Shown piece by piece: positions 8,496 to 17,500 of a DNA stretch of 64,000 nucleotides. The translations under genes were made by a program, and so were the position numbers. The notes under the pieces were generated by a model. The model saw nothing but the letters and a program-made list of their open reading frames with translations. It had not been told where the DNA came from and ran no database searches. The stretch spans positions 1,054,001-1,118,000 of the forward strand of contig CBDCZY010000002.1 of NCBI GenBank assembly GCA_965224745.1. Reading direction: 5' to 3'. The first letter of the stretch is position 1; each line of letters begins with the position of its first letter. Source of the stretch: CBDCZY01 sp965224745 (lineage in GTDB: Bacteria; Pseudomonadota; Gammaproteobacteria; Methylococcales; Methylomonadaceae).

Positions 8496-9999
8496 AGCAC
8501 ACCTCCTGTCTCATCCACTGACCGGTCAGTAGTTGATCATAGTCAGCAACCTGGTGTTGGCGTAGCGGTATCGGTGGCGGTGTACTGTGTTGTAAATACC
8601 TTGCCTGCAGGGATGTTAAATCGGGCAAGGCACCTTGTTCTGCCTGTCGCATTAGCTCAGTTGCCAGGGCACTTTCGCAATCATAATCATAGGCAAAGCG
8701 TAAAACAGCAACCATCCACTTGCATGCTTCTTGCGGTGTAAACTGTTTCTCTGCCTGCTTCCATAAAGCCCGATATTGCGTGTTAGGCAAAATATTATCG
8801 CGAAACTGTGAGAAGCGGAAGGCTTGTGGTTTGGCTGCCAGAGAATGAATGATATGCCGGTAATCTATTCGTCGCGCTCGGCCGGTGGGCGTTGTTGGAT
8901 AAATCCGAGGCAGATTGATCACCCGAGTTTGGCCAACAAAGCAGACCAAACGATCATGGTAGAGATGCACCCTGACGCTTTCACCGATAAGGCGTGAAGG
9001 GACGGTATACAATGCGCGTTTTACAGCAATGGTACTGCTGGTGGTGACTTTTACCGACAGCTCAGCATAATCAACAAATCGGTGTTTGGGTAAGGCTAAC
9101 AGGGTTTTGTGCTCTTCGGCCAACCTGCCTTTGCATCGTCTGTTCAGTTTGTCGACAATGTGTTCAAGAAACTCTCGATAAGCACGGAGTGTAGAAAAAT
9201 CATTCGAACCGCGTAACTTTATGGCTTGATCAATGCGACGTTTTAATGAGCCATGCGGTGCTTCAATGGCGCCATTTTCATGACTAATGCCCAGATTATT
9301 GATGGTGGGCCGCATGCCATAATGCTTACATAAATCATGATAGTCTTCCGTCAGTCGCTGTTTTTCTACGTTATTGACGTAAGCCGCACTGAGGCTGTCT
9401 GTACGATGTTCCTTTGGTGAACCGCCTAAGGTGTGTAATGCACTTTGTAAGCCGTCAGCCAGTGCACTGTAGCTTTCTCCGCCCTGAATAACATGGACAT
9501 GACGCCAACCACTAAAAGCCAGGCGAAACTGGTACAGTAAATGTGCGAACGCCTTCCCGTCTATCGTAATGACGGTATTGGGGTGCGTAAAATCAGATAG
9601 TCCCTGATGACCCGCAGGTACCGACTGACGAAACATGACTTCTTTGTCCGGGCCTTGTGTGGCCTGCCAGTGTTTAACACGTCTTTGCAGTGTCCGAAGG
9701 TATTTCTCTGGATACTTTCCCGGATGCTGCTCATCCAGATGCTCCCACAGGGTAATGCCAGTTAAGGACGATTCATCTTCTAATAACGGAACCAGTTCTG
9801 AGTCCCATACGGCTTCTAATGGATCTTTGCGCGTTCGCCACTTTCGTTCTTTGTGTTCAGCTCTTTCACCTTTTTCGATCCGGCAACCTGATCGAACACT
9901 GATGCCGGCTTTTGCTGCGGATGTCTCCTGCGTACAACCTGTCTGACGATTTTTCATATAACTATTTTCCTGTAATTGAGTGATGTGTTTACCGGACAA
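8488..9999 (-). CDS. istA: IS21-family transposase IstA
   Basis: This 503-residue DDE transposase has an N-terminal helix-turn-helix region. The catalytic acids are seen in VITIDGKAF, EHRTDSLSAAY and SHENGAIEAPHG, in the order D, D, E. The start is TTG, preceded by AGGAGG at good spacing. It is complete and co-transcribed with istB. Confidence 0.93.
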   Translation of the reverse strand: MSGKHITQLQENSYMKNRQTGCTQETSAAKAGISVRSGCRIEKGERAEHKERKWRTRKDPLEAVWDSELVPLLEDESSLTGITLWEHLDEQHPGKYPEKYLRTLQRRVKHWQATQGPDKEVMFRQSVPAGHQGLSDFTHPNTVITIDGKAFAHLLYQFRLAFSGWRHVHVIQGGESYSALADGLQSALHTLGGSPKEHRTDSLSAAYVNNVEKQRLTEDYHDLCKHYGMRPTINNLGISHENGAIEAPHGSLKRRIDQAIKLRGSNDFSTLRAYREFLEHIVDKLNRRCKGRLAEEHKTLLALPKHRFVDYAELSVKVTTSSTIAVKRALYTVPSRLIGESVRVHLYHDRLVCFVGQTRVINLPRIYPTTPTGRARRIDYRHIIHSLAAKPQAFRFSQFRDNILPNTQYRALWKQAEKQFTPQEACKWMVAVLRFAYDYDCESALATELMRQAEQGALPDLTSLQARYLQHSTPPPIPLRQHQVADYDQLLTGQWMRQEVCCE

Positions 10000-10097
10000 G
10001 TCACTTCCTCCTAAGAGTAAAAAGTACTTATCAGTTTATACACTCAACCGGTCAAGATAATTGTCGTCTGACCGGACAGGTTAATTGTCGCCTAACA

Positions 10098-10220
10098 TAA
10101 TGGAAATATCAGGAGCAGGTGACTCTGCTGTGAGGCGATGGAAAAAGCAATATTTAGATGAACTCAAAGGTAATACACCTCAGGATAAGCAAGCGTTAAC
10201 CCCAGAACAACAGAAAATAC
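10098..10220. repeat. 123-bp direct duplication, right copy
   Basis: Second copy of 7567-7689, beginning directly after the last base of the IS21 element. See the left copy for its origin. Confidence 0.9.
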
Positions 10221-10269
10221 AAAGCCTAGAGAAGCAATTATGGCGAGCTAAAAGGGATAATGAAATACT

Positions 10270-10276
10270 AAAAAAG
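10270..10276 (+). promoter_or_regulatory. Programmed -1 frameshift heptamer AAAAAAG
   Basis: The heptamer is phased A|AAA|AAG in the orfA frame, the classic slippery site of IS3-family elements. After a -1 slip the frame stays open into orfB, giving an OrfAB fusion transposase. The site is intact although orfA is broken upstream. Confidence 0.8.
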
Positions 10277-10314
10277 GCCACAGCCTTCTTTGTTCGAGAC
10301 AACAACAATCTGAA

Positions 10315-11166
10315 TTGATTGTTGAAATAAAGAAGGCTTCTCCAGGCTATCAAACAACAGAGCTTTGCACACTATTTAATATAGCTCTCAGTACACACTA
10401 CTATCAGATTAATAATCAAATGAGCGATGAAGAACAAGAAACCATAGAACAAATTAAATTGATAGCCATTGAAACTCAGCATACCTATGGTAAACGAAGG
10501 ACTCAGGTTGAATTAGCTAACAGAGGGATTGAAATAGGCGTTTATAAAACAGCTTCATTAATGAAAAAATCGAATGTCATTGCCATAAAACCTAAAAAGC
10601 GACACAGCTATCCAGCGGGAGAAGTCCACAAGAAAGCGGATCATTTACTTAAACGACAGTTTAATCCCAGTACTGTTCATACGCACTGGGTAGGTGACAT
10701 TACCTACATTAAAACCTATACAGGCTGGAGCTATTTAGCTTGTATACTTGATCTTGGGTCAAGAGAAATTATGGGCTGGGCATTATCAGAAGAACCCAAT
10801 GCAGAGCTTGCAAAGTCAGCATTAGAACATGCGATTAATAAACACAAGCCAGATACTCAACAATTAATGTTTCATTCAGACCAAGGGGTTCAATATTCAG
10901 CCAATCTATTTGTTGATTATCTTCATGACTTGGATATAACACAAAGTATGAACCGTCGAGCTAATTGCTGGGATAATGCTGTGATGGAGCGGTTTTTTAG
11001 GAATTTAAAAACAGAGAGGCTGAACTATTTGAATTTTATTAATTACTCCTCTGTAGTCAGTGCTGTGACTAGCTATATTAGTTTCTATAACTATAAAAGG
11101 TTACATTCTGCTATTGATTATAAAACCCCTCATCAAAAAACCAAAGAAATGAAAAAAGCGGCTTAA
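10315..11166 (+). CDS. IS3-family transposase OrfB
   Basis: This 283-residue integrase-like domain carries the DDE triad in HWVGDITYI, FHSDQGVQYS and NAVMERFFRNLKTE. It is complete, but normally works as the OrfAB fusion made by frameshifting, which this copy cannot produce because orfA is split. The frame opens at TTG (10315), overlapping the orfA stop. Confidence 0.93.
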   Translation: MIVEIKKASPGYQTTELCTLFNIALSTHYYQINNQMSDEEQETIEQIKLIAIETQHTYGKRRTQVELANRGIEIGVYKTASLMKKSNVIAIKPKKRHSYPAGEVHKKADHLLKRQFNPSTVHTHWVGDITYIKTYTGWSYLACILDLGSREIMGWALSEEPNAELAKSALEHAINKHKPDTQQLMFHSDQGVQYSANLFVDYLHDLDITQSMNRRANCWDNAVMERFFRNLKTERLNYLNFINYSSVVSAVTSYISFYNYKRLHSAIDYKTPHQKTKEMKKAA

Positions 11167-11195
11167 AATCCTTCCAAGAAAACTTGACCATTACA

Positions 11196-11422
11196 AACAT
11201 GGAAGCGGTTTCGGATAGCCTGCTCTTTTTTTTGTTTTTGTTCGGAGTGACAATAGAGCCGGGTTTCGTGGGTGTCTTGATCTGTTTCGCGATAAACACA
11301 CACCTGACTGTGTTCGGTTTCTCTCACCATCACAGCATCGTCCTGATCGGTGGGATTGATCACGGATCGCTCTCGACTGACCACCAGATAATGATAGCCC
11401 TGCTCGATTAACCAGGCGATGT
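11196..11422. repeat. 227-bp direct duplication, right copy
   Basis: Second copy of 7175-7401, starting three bases beyond the right end of the IS3 element. It continues rightward into the N-terminal part of the IS1634-family transposase. Confidence 0.9.
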
Positions 11423-12407
11423 TGTCGGCACTGGCAATACCGGCATCCATGATGATCACAGGTTTTGTGACCTGCGGTAATGGCTGTATTTTTTGTAGTT
11501 CATCCAGCATTAACTCCAAGGTGCCCGGCTCACTGGCATTACCCGGGAAAACCTGACTGCTCAGAGGAAATCCCTCACCATCCAACACCAGTCCCAGCGT
11601 CACCAAGGGACAATCACTGCGTTTTTCTTTGGAACGACCGAACTGGGCTTTGGGGTTTTGGTGACACTGCCCTTCAAAATAGGTATTGGTCAAATCGTAT
11701 AGCACAATACTACGGTTCAATTCGAATAAGGTTTGCTCTTGCTCGGACAGAAACGTTTCCAGTGCCGTCTGGTGTTTGAGCAATTTATCGCTGATCGTAT
11801 AAAGCCGTGTCAGGCTGGTATGGCCATAGTCATGGTCAAGCAGTTCTCCCAACGCTGAGCGTGATTGTAGCCAATCATGGGTGTGCAATTCACTGCCCGG
11901 TGAAACCACACGGCCGATAATGTTACCGATGGCCGCAGCGAGTTCGACTTTATTAAAACCCAGTGCGGTGAGCTTCTGATCCAGTTGTAGTTGCATAACC
12001 GCATGCCACGCCAGCGTTTCAACACCGATACTGCGGGCTTGAAGGGTTTCGACATGATTGATATCAACCGTGTGATAATCGGGTTCTGGACTGGCAGCAT
12101 CCACCGGTTGGGCCAGCTTAGCGATGATAAGCGCACTGTAACGCTGGGCTGAGGCTTCCAGGCATTGCGTTAACTCATCGGCTACATGAAACAATTCTTG
12201 CTGATGAGGCTCACAGCCTTGTAACAATTGTTCAATCCTGGCTGTCAGCAAGGGCCAGTGCTCTGGATCAATGGCGAAGTCTTTGCCTAGATTCAGTAAG
12301 GTGCGTTGCTTTACTTTCCTTCCCACGCGAACGGATTCAACGATCCGATAGGTGAAGTAGGCCCCGCCATTATCCAGGGATTTCGTTTTGGTTTTTCGAA
12401 TATACAT
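11196..12407 (-). pseudogene. IS1634-family transposase, N-terminal part
   Basis: The true start is probably the ATG at 12407 (MYIRKTKTKS, the usual opening of the family); a longer frame to 12491 has no support. It contains two catalytic aspartates, in IVLYDLTNTYFEG and PVIIMDAGIAS. At 11196 it is cut by the IS3 element and reads a few foreign codons. With 7174-6509 it rebuilds the full 625-residue enzyme. Confidence 0.87.
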
Positions 12408-12582
12408 GTCCCTAGCATTAATGAAAAACCGGGGAAAATCAAGGGTCAAAAAGACGAAAATGGCACTACCGAGCGGATCTGAAAAAAACACCGTTGAAAG
12501 GTAAGGTTTTTTTTCATGGAATCATTCGATGAAAACAAAATATCAATAACTTAGCGATGTCAAAGTCACGAAGATGGGTTAG

Positions 12583-12703
12583 GATAAACAGAGATATACA
12601 AAAGCTAGAAACCTTTGTTCAAATGGATAAGGCTTTTAACAATCAGCCCGAACCTCATCGTTGGCATTCATACCTTGATGGCGATTTGTCACCCACCCAC
12701 TAA
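12583..12703 (+). pseudogene. Possible coding remnant beside the IS
   Basis: An open frame without its own early start runs from the IS border to a TAA at 12701 and includes the segment QPEPHRWHSYLDGDLSPTH. Its residue mix looks protein-like, but I recognise no family. It may be the tail of a gene displaced when the IS1634-family element inserted. The left flank of the IS shows no matching front part. Confidence 0.25.
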
Positions 12704-12783
12704 CTCACTCACTCTGACCTAGAACGGACTTATGTGCGATTGCGATTGGTAGAGGCCAGCTTTTAGAGGGGTTACTGCAAACC

Positions 12784-12803
12784 CATCCCTTTTTTGGGGA
12801 TGG
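12784..12803. terminator. Hairpin after the BLIP-like gene
   Basis: CCATCCC and GGGATGG pair around a T-rich loop about 60 bases beyond the stop of the minus-strand gene at 12866. There is no clear U-run after the stem in that direction, so terminator function is uncertain. Confidence 0.35.
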
Positions 12804-12865
12804 ATAATGAGTATTCGAGGAGGAGGAGCTGCTCCATCATCAGAATCTCCGCCTGCTGTAATTAG

Positions 12866-13537
12866 TCAAAAACAGAGTTCAGGCTGTTTATTCACAAGAG
12901 GGTTATCAAAGCACTTAACTTTATCGCCGTTAGGATCGGTAAAAATCCAACTGATAATCCCACCATTACGAAAGTGAATGTCAATACTAGGTTTGAAACC
13001 ATTCCCTTGTCGCCATGAATACTTAGAAACACTTAGGTCGAACTCCAGCTTTCCAGTACAGCCAATAATGTCGGTGACCTGCTCTAAATTCTTTTCTGGC
13101 GATAGCTGTTTGAATTTATCGAGTGTTAGCATTTCTTTTGTACAGTCTATTGGGGTCTCATTCAAATAGTCTAGAATAGAAAACTTTCCTGATTGATCAA
13201 GTCTTAGAACGGCATTGTAGATAGATCCATTACCAATTTTAACCGATGGGATTCTTAAAACCCCAGAGAATGGATCATAATTAGCCTCAATTTCAAAGCT
13301 ACCTGATGGTTCATCTATCGAATAGTTTAAAATATCAAAGCTTCCCAAACGATTGAGTTCTAGCGTAGCATCATAAATTCGTGGTATCCCCAAGCCCGGC
13401 CCGAGGAAGTTTGGGCTTTCAACATCAATCGACGGTATAGATAAAATTTTTGAGTCAACATTATATTCTGGTTCGGCTGCTAAAAGTTCTGAAATAACAG
13501 ATAGCAGCAATAGGATCACCAAAAACAATTTTTTCAT
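12866..13537 (-). CDS. Secreted protein with two beta repeats and a BLIP-like domain
   Basis: This 223-residue protein starts at ATG 13537 (AAGG upstream). A signal peptide of about 21 residues ends in ELLAA. Two similar segments follow, each with a pattern S-x-(V/I)-L-x-I-P-S-(V/I) then (I)-Y-(D/N)-A-x-L-x-L-x-x-x-G-x-F-x-I-L-(N/D)-Y. The last 90 residues (MLTLDKFKQL, EQVTDIIGCTG, then YSWRQG and IDIHFRNGGIISW) resemble the fold of beta-lactamase-inhibitor-like and SmpA-type envelope proteins, which use a similar V..iiG..G start and a W-rich strand. The role is unknown. Resemblance is by pattern only. Confidence 0.6.
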   Translation of the reverse strand: MKKLFLVILLLLSVISELLAAEPEYNVDSKILSIPSIDVESPNFLGPGLGIPRIYDATLELNRLGSFDILNYSIDEPSGSFEIEANYDPFSGVLRIPSVKIGNGSIYNAVLRLDQSGKFSILDYLNETPIDCTKEMLTLDKFKQLSPEKNLEQVTDIIGCTGKLEFDLSVSKYSWRQGNGFKPSIDIHFRNGGIISWIFTDPNGDKVKCFDNPLVNKQPELCF

Positions 13538-13675
13538 ATTCAACCTTAAGAAAGTTAGTTTTTAAACGTGATTTCGTATAGCCTGTAAAAGCACCCAAGG
13601 CATCTATTTCATAGATCCGATGAGGCAGGCGTTTGCATTGCCAACAAAGAAATACTGGCAATGCCTCACATCAAC

Positions 13676-14048
13676 TTACGGGGTTATCTGCAAGCTCCAG
13701 AACCCAAACGCTGCGTTAAAATAAATCGTTTCATTTATCAAGATAAAGCCGTCGCTTATAGAGTCAGTACCAGCAAGCCTGACTGTCCCCGTTTTAATGC
13801 CGTCACTTTTCCATAATTTCCGTTGATGATTGCTCTCGCCCTCAGTTGCAGTGAAATATAGCGTTCCGTTGATGTTAACGAACTCGCGAAGAGCACTATC
13901 CCCTACCCCTTCATAAATATCAGTCACCATGATTGTCCCGGCTACAGTACCATCACTCTTCTGTAATGGTCACCAGAAACATTAGCTGATACAGAAAAGG
14001 CTTTTGGTACTTTTTATGCGTTTCATACCCAGAGAATTGACAAACCAT
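13676..14048 (-). pseudogene. Deleted and frameshifted copy of the ELWxxDGT repeat gene
   Basis: An ATG at 14048 with a good ribosome site (AAGGAGG upstream) begins MVCQFSGY, nearly the same start as the large neighbour (MTRQFSGY). After about 30 codons the frame meets a stop, while another frame picks up QKSDGTVAGT-MVTDIYEG and continues through an LWKSDG repeat to an end LQITP, like the natural C-terminus VDP of the neighbour. The first and last parts of a paralogue thus appear joined by a large internal deletion and a frameshift. It is not expected to make a working protein. Confidence 0.7.
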
Positions 14049-14183
14049 GTTGCCCCTCCTTATTTTTTTAATTCTATTAAAAGATCTTCAAATTATCGAT
14101 CGAAATTTTCGGCCAGACCTGCCAAACAGATCTGACCGCCAAACCCTTCCTGATTGTTAAAAAGCTTGCCGTGTTGCTGCAAC

Positions 14184-14210
14184 GCCTGTCTTCCGTGACA
14201 GGCTTTTCTT
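14184..14210 (+). terminator. Intrinsic-terminator-like hairpin
   Basis: GCCTGTC and GACAGGC form a 7-bp stem with a TTCCGT loop followed by TTTTCTTT on the plus strand. No plus-strand gene ends here. It lies in the gap between the pseudogene and the large repeat gene, which are both on the minus strand, so its purpose is unclear. Confidence 0.4.
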
Positions 14211-14256
14211 TACTGCAGCCTTTCTCACACACCCAAAACTACCTGCTAATTTCCGG

Positions 14257-14502
14257 CTACGGGTCTACCTGATAGCTCCATAATTCACGTCCATGACTAC
14301 CAGCATCCGCACTAAAAAAAAGCGTTCCGTTTACGTTGACGAACTCAGTGAAAAAACCCCCTACTATGTCATGAATATCAACTATACTGGTTCCGGATGC
14401 CGTACCATCACTTCTCCATAACGCCCTTCCATGTCTCGGAGAAATTACCATGAAATAAAGCGTGCCATTCATCTTGACAAATCTTTCTGGAGCACTGCCA
14501 TT
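14257..14502 (-). pseudogene. C-terminal tail of the large repeat gene, beyond an in-frame TGA
   Basis: This stretch is in the same frame as the 1,088-codon gene upstream and continues its repeats (NGTLYF, ALWRSDGT, NGTLFF) to a natural-looking end ELWSYQVDP. Only the TGA at 14503-14505 separates them. It is the original tail of the same protein rather than a separate gene, unless the stop is read through or is a sequencing error. Confidence 0.75.
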
Positions 14503-17500
14503 TCAGCCTTCAAAGATATCCGCTACCATGACGGTTTCGGCTGCCGTGCCATCTGTTTTCCATAGTTCACTTCCATTCAACCCATCATTAGCCTTAAAGT
14601 AAATCATTCCGTTCAAGTCGAAAAAATTACCCGGAGAACCATTGTCTGGACCTGCATTAATATCTGCCACCATGACCGTTCCAGCTGCCGTGCCATCTGT
14701 CTTCCATAACTCTTCACCATGCACTGCATCATCAGCCTGAAAGTACAACGTACCATTTATATTTGTGAGCCCACGGGGCACACTGTGACCAGTTCCTTGA
14801 TTGATATCCGTCACCATAACGGTTCTCTCTCTCGTACCATCACTTTTCCATAATTCAGAGCCATGAATACCGTCGTCTGCCACGAAATAAAGCGTTCCAT
14901 TGAAGCTGGTCAAAAAGGGTAACGCAAACACCGGGCGGGGTTGTAGTTGGAATACTGGTTCATAGCTGGTTATACGATGAAAACTACTCTCTGCCCCTTC
15001 AAAGATATCCGCCACCATAACAGTTCCTTCTGCCGTTCCATCTGTTTTCCATAACTCATAGCCATGCACACCATCATCTGCCCCGAAATACAAAGTTCCA
15101 TCTATATTCGCCATACGGTCATAGGGTCTTTGAACCAGAGAACTATCCTCTGATCCTTGATTAATATCCTTTACCATGACAGTTCCGGCTGCCGTGCCAT
15201 CTGTTTTCCATAACTCATTGCCATGCACGCCATCATTTGCCCGAAAGTAGAGCGTTCCATTTGCATTATAATAATTTTCAGAATTACTATAGTTTGAACC
15301 TTCATTAATATCCTTTACCATGACAGTTCCGGCTGCCGTTCCATCTGTTTTCCATAACTCATAGCCATGCACGCCATCATTTGCCCGAAAGTAGAGCGTT
15401 CCATTGACATGTGTTATCTCTGAAACAGCGCTATCATCCGGCCCCGGATTGATATCTGCCACCATGACGGTTCCATCCTCTGTTCCATCGCTTTTCCATA
15501 ATTCACCCCCGTGCACACCATCATCCGCGGTGAAATAAAGCGTACCGTTTACATCTAAATACCCCTCGGGATCACTCGATTCTGAAGTATCAGGTACTAT
15601 TCCCGTCCTGAAGGTTCCTGCATGGCTACCATCGCTCTTCCAAAGTTCGCCACCTGCAAAAAAATAGGCTGATCCGTTAATATTTGTTAACCCCCCAATG
15701 TGAGAAGGCGATTCATCCGGTAACTCGGTAATTTTAACTGTTCCAGCTTCGGTTCCATCGGTTTTCCATAACCCGCTTCTACTCCTGCCGCTTGAAAAAT
15801 AAAGCGTGTCGTTAACGCTAGTCATCTGAGCTCTCCAATTACCTGTTGGCTCGGGTATATCGATATCAGCTACCCGGATTGTTCCTTCTTCCGTGCCGTC
15901 ACTTTTCCATAAATCCATCGGGGGGTCAGGAGGCAGACTACCGGATTCAGTTTTACCCAACGATTCAGCTTCAAAGAAATAAAGCGTATCGTTAAATTCA
16001 AACAGCCTTTTACCACTCGAACCTTTCAGGTGAATTCTAGCCACCTTGACAGTTCCTGAAACAGTCCCGTCTGTTTTCCATAATGTCAGGGGTCCATTTG
16101 AGAAACTAGCACTACGTGCTCTTCCACTGGTAAAATAAAGCGTTCCATTGACGCTGGTCAAATTATGCAAAAAACCCTCGAAACCTAAACTATTGCTATC
16201 AAACACCAATGTTGTTCCCGTTTGAGTACCATCACTTTTCCATAATCCATCATTGCCTGTTTCATCCCTGCCCGTGAAATAAAGTGTTCCATGGACGTTA
16301 GTCAGTTTCGGAGGACTACTGCCTAGTTGGACATCCATCACCATAACAGTTCCTGTTGCCGTGCCATCACTTCTCCATAAATCCCACCGTTGCGATGAGC
16401 CCTTTGCAAAAAAATATAACATTCCGTTTACGTTAATTAGACCTCCAGGCCTACTGCGAAAATCATCTTCACCGCCATCCGTAACCATGACAGTCCCCTC
16501 TGTAGTACCATCACTTTTCCATAAACCATAACCATGCACACCATCATTGGCAAAGAAGTAAAGTGTTCCATTGACATGCTTTATCCCGCTAACACCACCA
16601 CTATCCGACCCCGGATTGATATCCGCCACCAGGGTGACTCCCTCTTCTGTACCGTCACTTTTCCATAATTCAGTGCCAAACTCATTAGTTCTGGCCGCAA
16701 AGAATAACTGGTTATTAAACACTACAAGTGGTCCATATATATCAGTATCATTAACGTCAGGAACCTGATTAATATTCTTAACCATACTGAGCTGATGTCC
16801 GCCATCTGTATCTGTATCTGTATCTGTATCTGTATCTGTATCTGTATCTGTATCTGTATCTGTATCTGTATCTGTATCTGTATCTGTATCTGTATCTGTA
16901 TCTGTATCTGTATCTGTATCTGTATCTGTATCTGTATCTGTATCTGTATTGACCACCACCGTTGTATCACAGTTGCTGGTTGCTCCTGCTGCATCGGTCA
17001 CTGTTATGGTGTACCGGGTGGTTGCTTCGGGATTTATCCATTGATACCCTTCCGGATTGGTGACTGCGCCTATGACTGGCTCTATGCGTGCGCTTGCCAC
17101 GCTGTCTTCATACCACCACCAAAGCGGCACCTGGTCACCTGCATTGATCGTTTGCGGATCTGCCCCTATATCACAGAGCGGGCCGGTGTTCTTGGGGGTG
17201 TTGACGATCACTTCGTCGGTACAGGTAGCCGTTTCTCCGGCAGCATTGGTGACCGTCATGGTGTGGGTGGTCGTTTCCGACGGACTAATCCAGTGATAAC
17301 CTTCCGCTTCCGTTATCTCGCCAATTGACGGTTTCATGCTGGCGCTTGTCACGCTGTCCTCATACCACCACCACAGCGGTACTTCTTCGCCGGAATTGAT
17401 CACTTGGGGATCGGTTCCAATATCACAGAGCGGCCCTGCTTTCGGAATATTGACGGTTACTTCGTGACGGCAGGTCGCCGTTACCCCTTCGGCATTGGCA

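Larger units (their letters stand above)
7690..10097 (-). mobile_element. IS21-family element
   Basis: This 2,408-bp element begins TGT and ends ACA. It has multiple imperfect inverted repeats at its ends: TGTCCGGT, GCGACAATTAT and CCGGTTGAGTGT near the left end recur inverted near the right end. It encodes istA and istB in the usual overlapping order. Both genes look intact, so it may still be active. Confidence 0.92.
10098..10318 (+). pseudogene. IS3-family orfA, C-terminal part
   Basis: This is the remainder of the split orfA, ending with a leucine-zipper-like stretch (QSLEKQLWRAKRDNEILKKA) and a stop at 10316-10318 that overlaps orfB by four bases. It has no start of its own except codons borrowed from the IS21 end. 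Confidence 0.85.
7401..11193 (+). mobile_element. IS3-family element, interrupted by an IS21-family element
   Basis: The ends match as inverted repeats: TAATGGTC followed shortly by TCTTGGAAGGATTT on the left (7401-7428), with the same sequence inverted at 11166-11193. Without the inner IS21 element and one duplicated segment it would be about 1.26 kb with overlapping orfA and orfB, the standard IS3 size and layout. The bases next to the two ends do not form a matching short target duplication; instead 227 bp of host sequence is repeated on both sides. Confidence 0.88.
6444..12578 (-). mobile_element. IS1634-family element, interrupted by nested insertions
   Basis: The ends are 16-base inverted repeats CCCATCTTCGTGACTT at 6444-6459 and, inverted, at 12563-12578. 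Direct TTAG on both outer sides (6440-6443 and 12579-12582) looks like its target duplication. Removing the inner elements and one copy of the 227-bp duplication gives about 2.1 kb with a single 625-codon transposase, as expected of the family. The element is dead as a source of its own transposase because an IS3-family element splits it. Confidence 0.85.

Noticed and set aside
9635..9946. 103-codon plus-strand frame inside istA
   Set aside because: It is a shadow frame opposite a well-supported transposase gene.
11163..11195. C-terminal residues NGQVFLEGF of the split IS1634 transposase
   Set aside because: These codons come from the IS3 end and are not part of the transposase.
16805..16949. 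Tandem repeats that might suggest a CRISPR array
   Set aside because: The unit is 6 bp without spacers and lies in a coding frame.
16722..17328. Long frames with repeated Ile-Gln or Cys-Ile residues
   Set aside because: They are other-frame readings of the hexanucleotide repeat and the Ig-like region of the large repeat gene.
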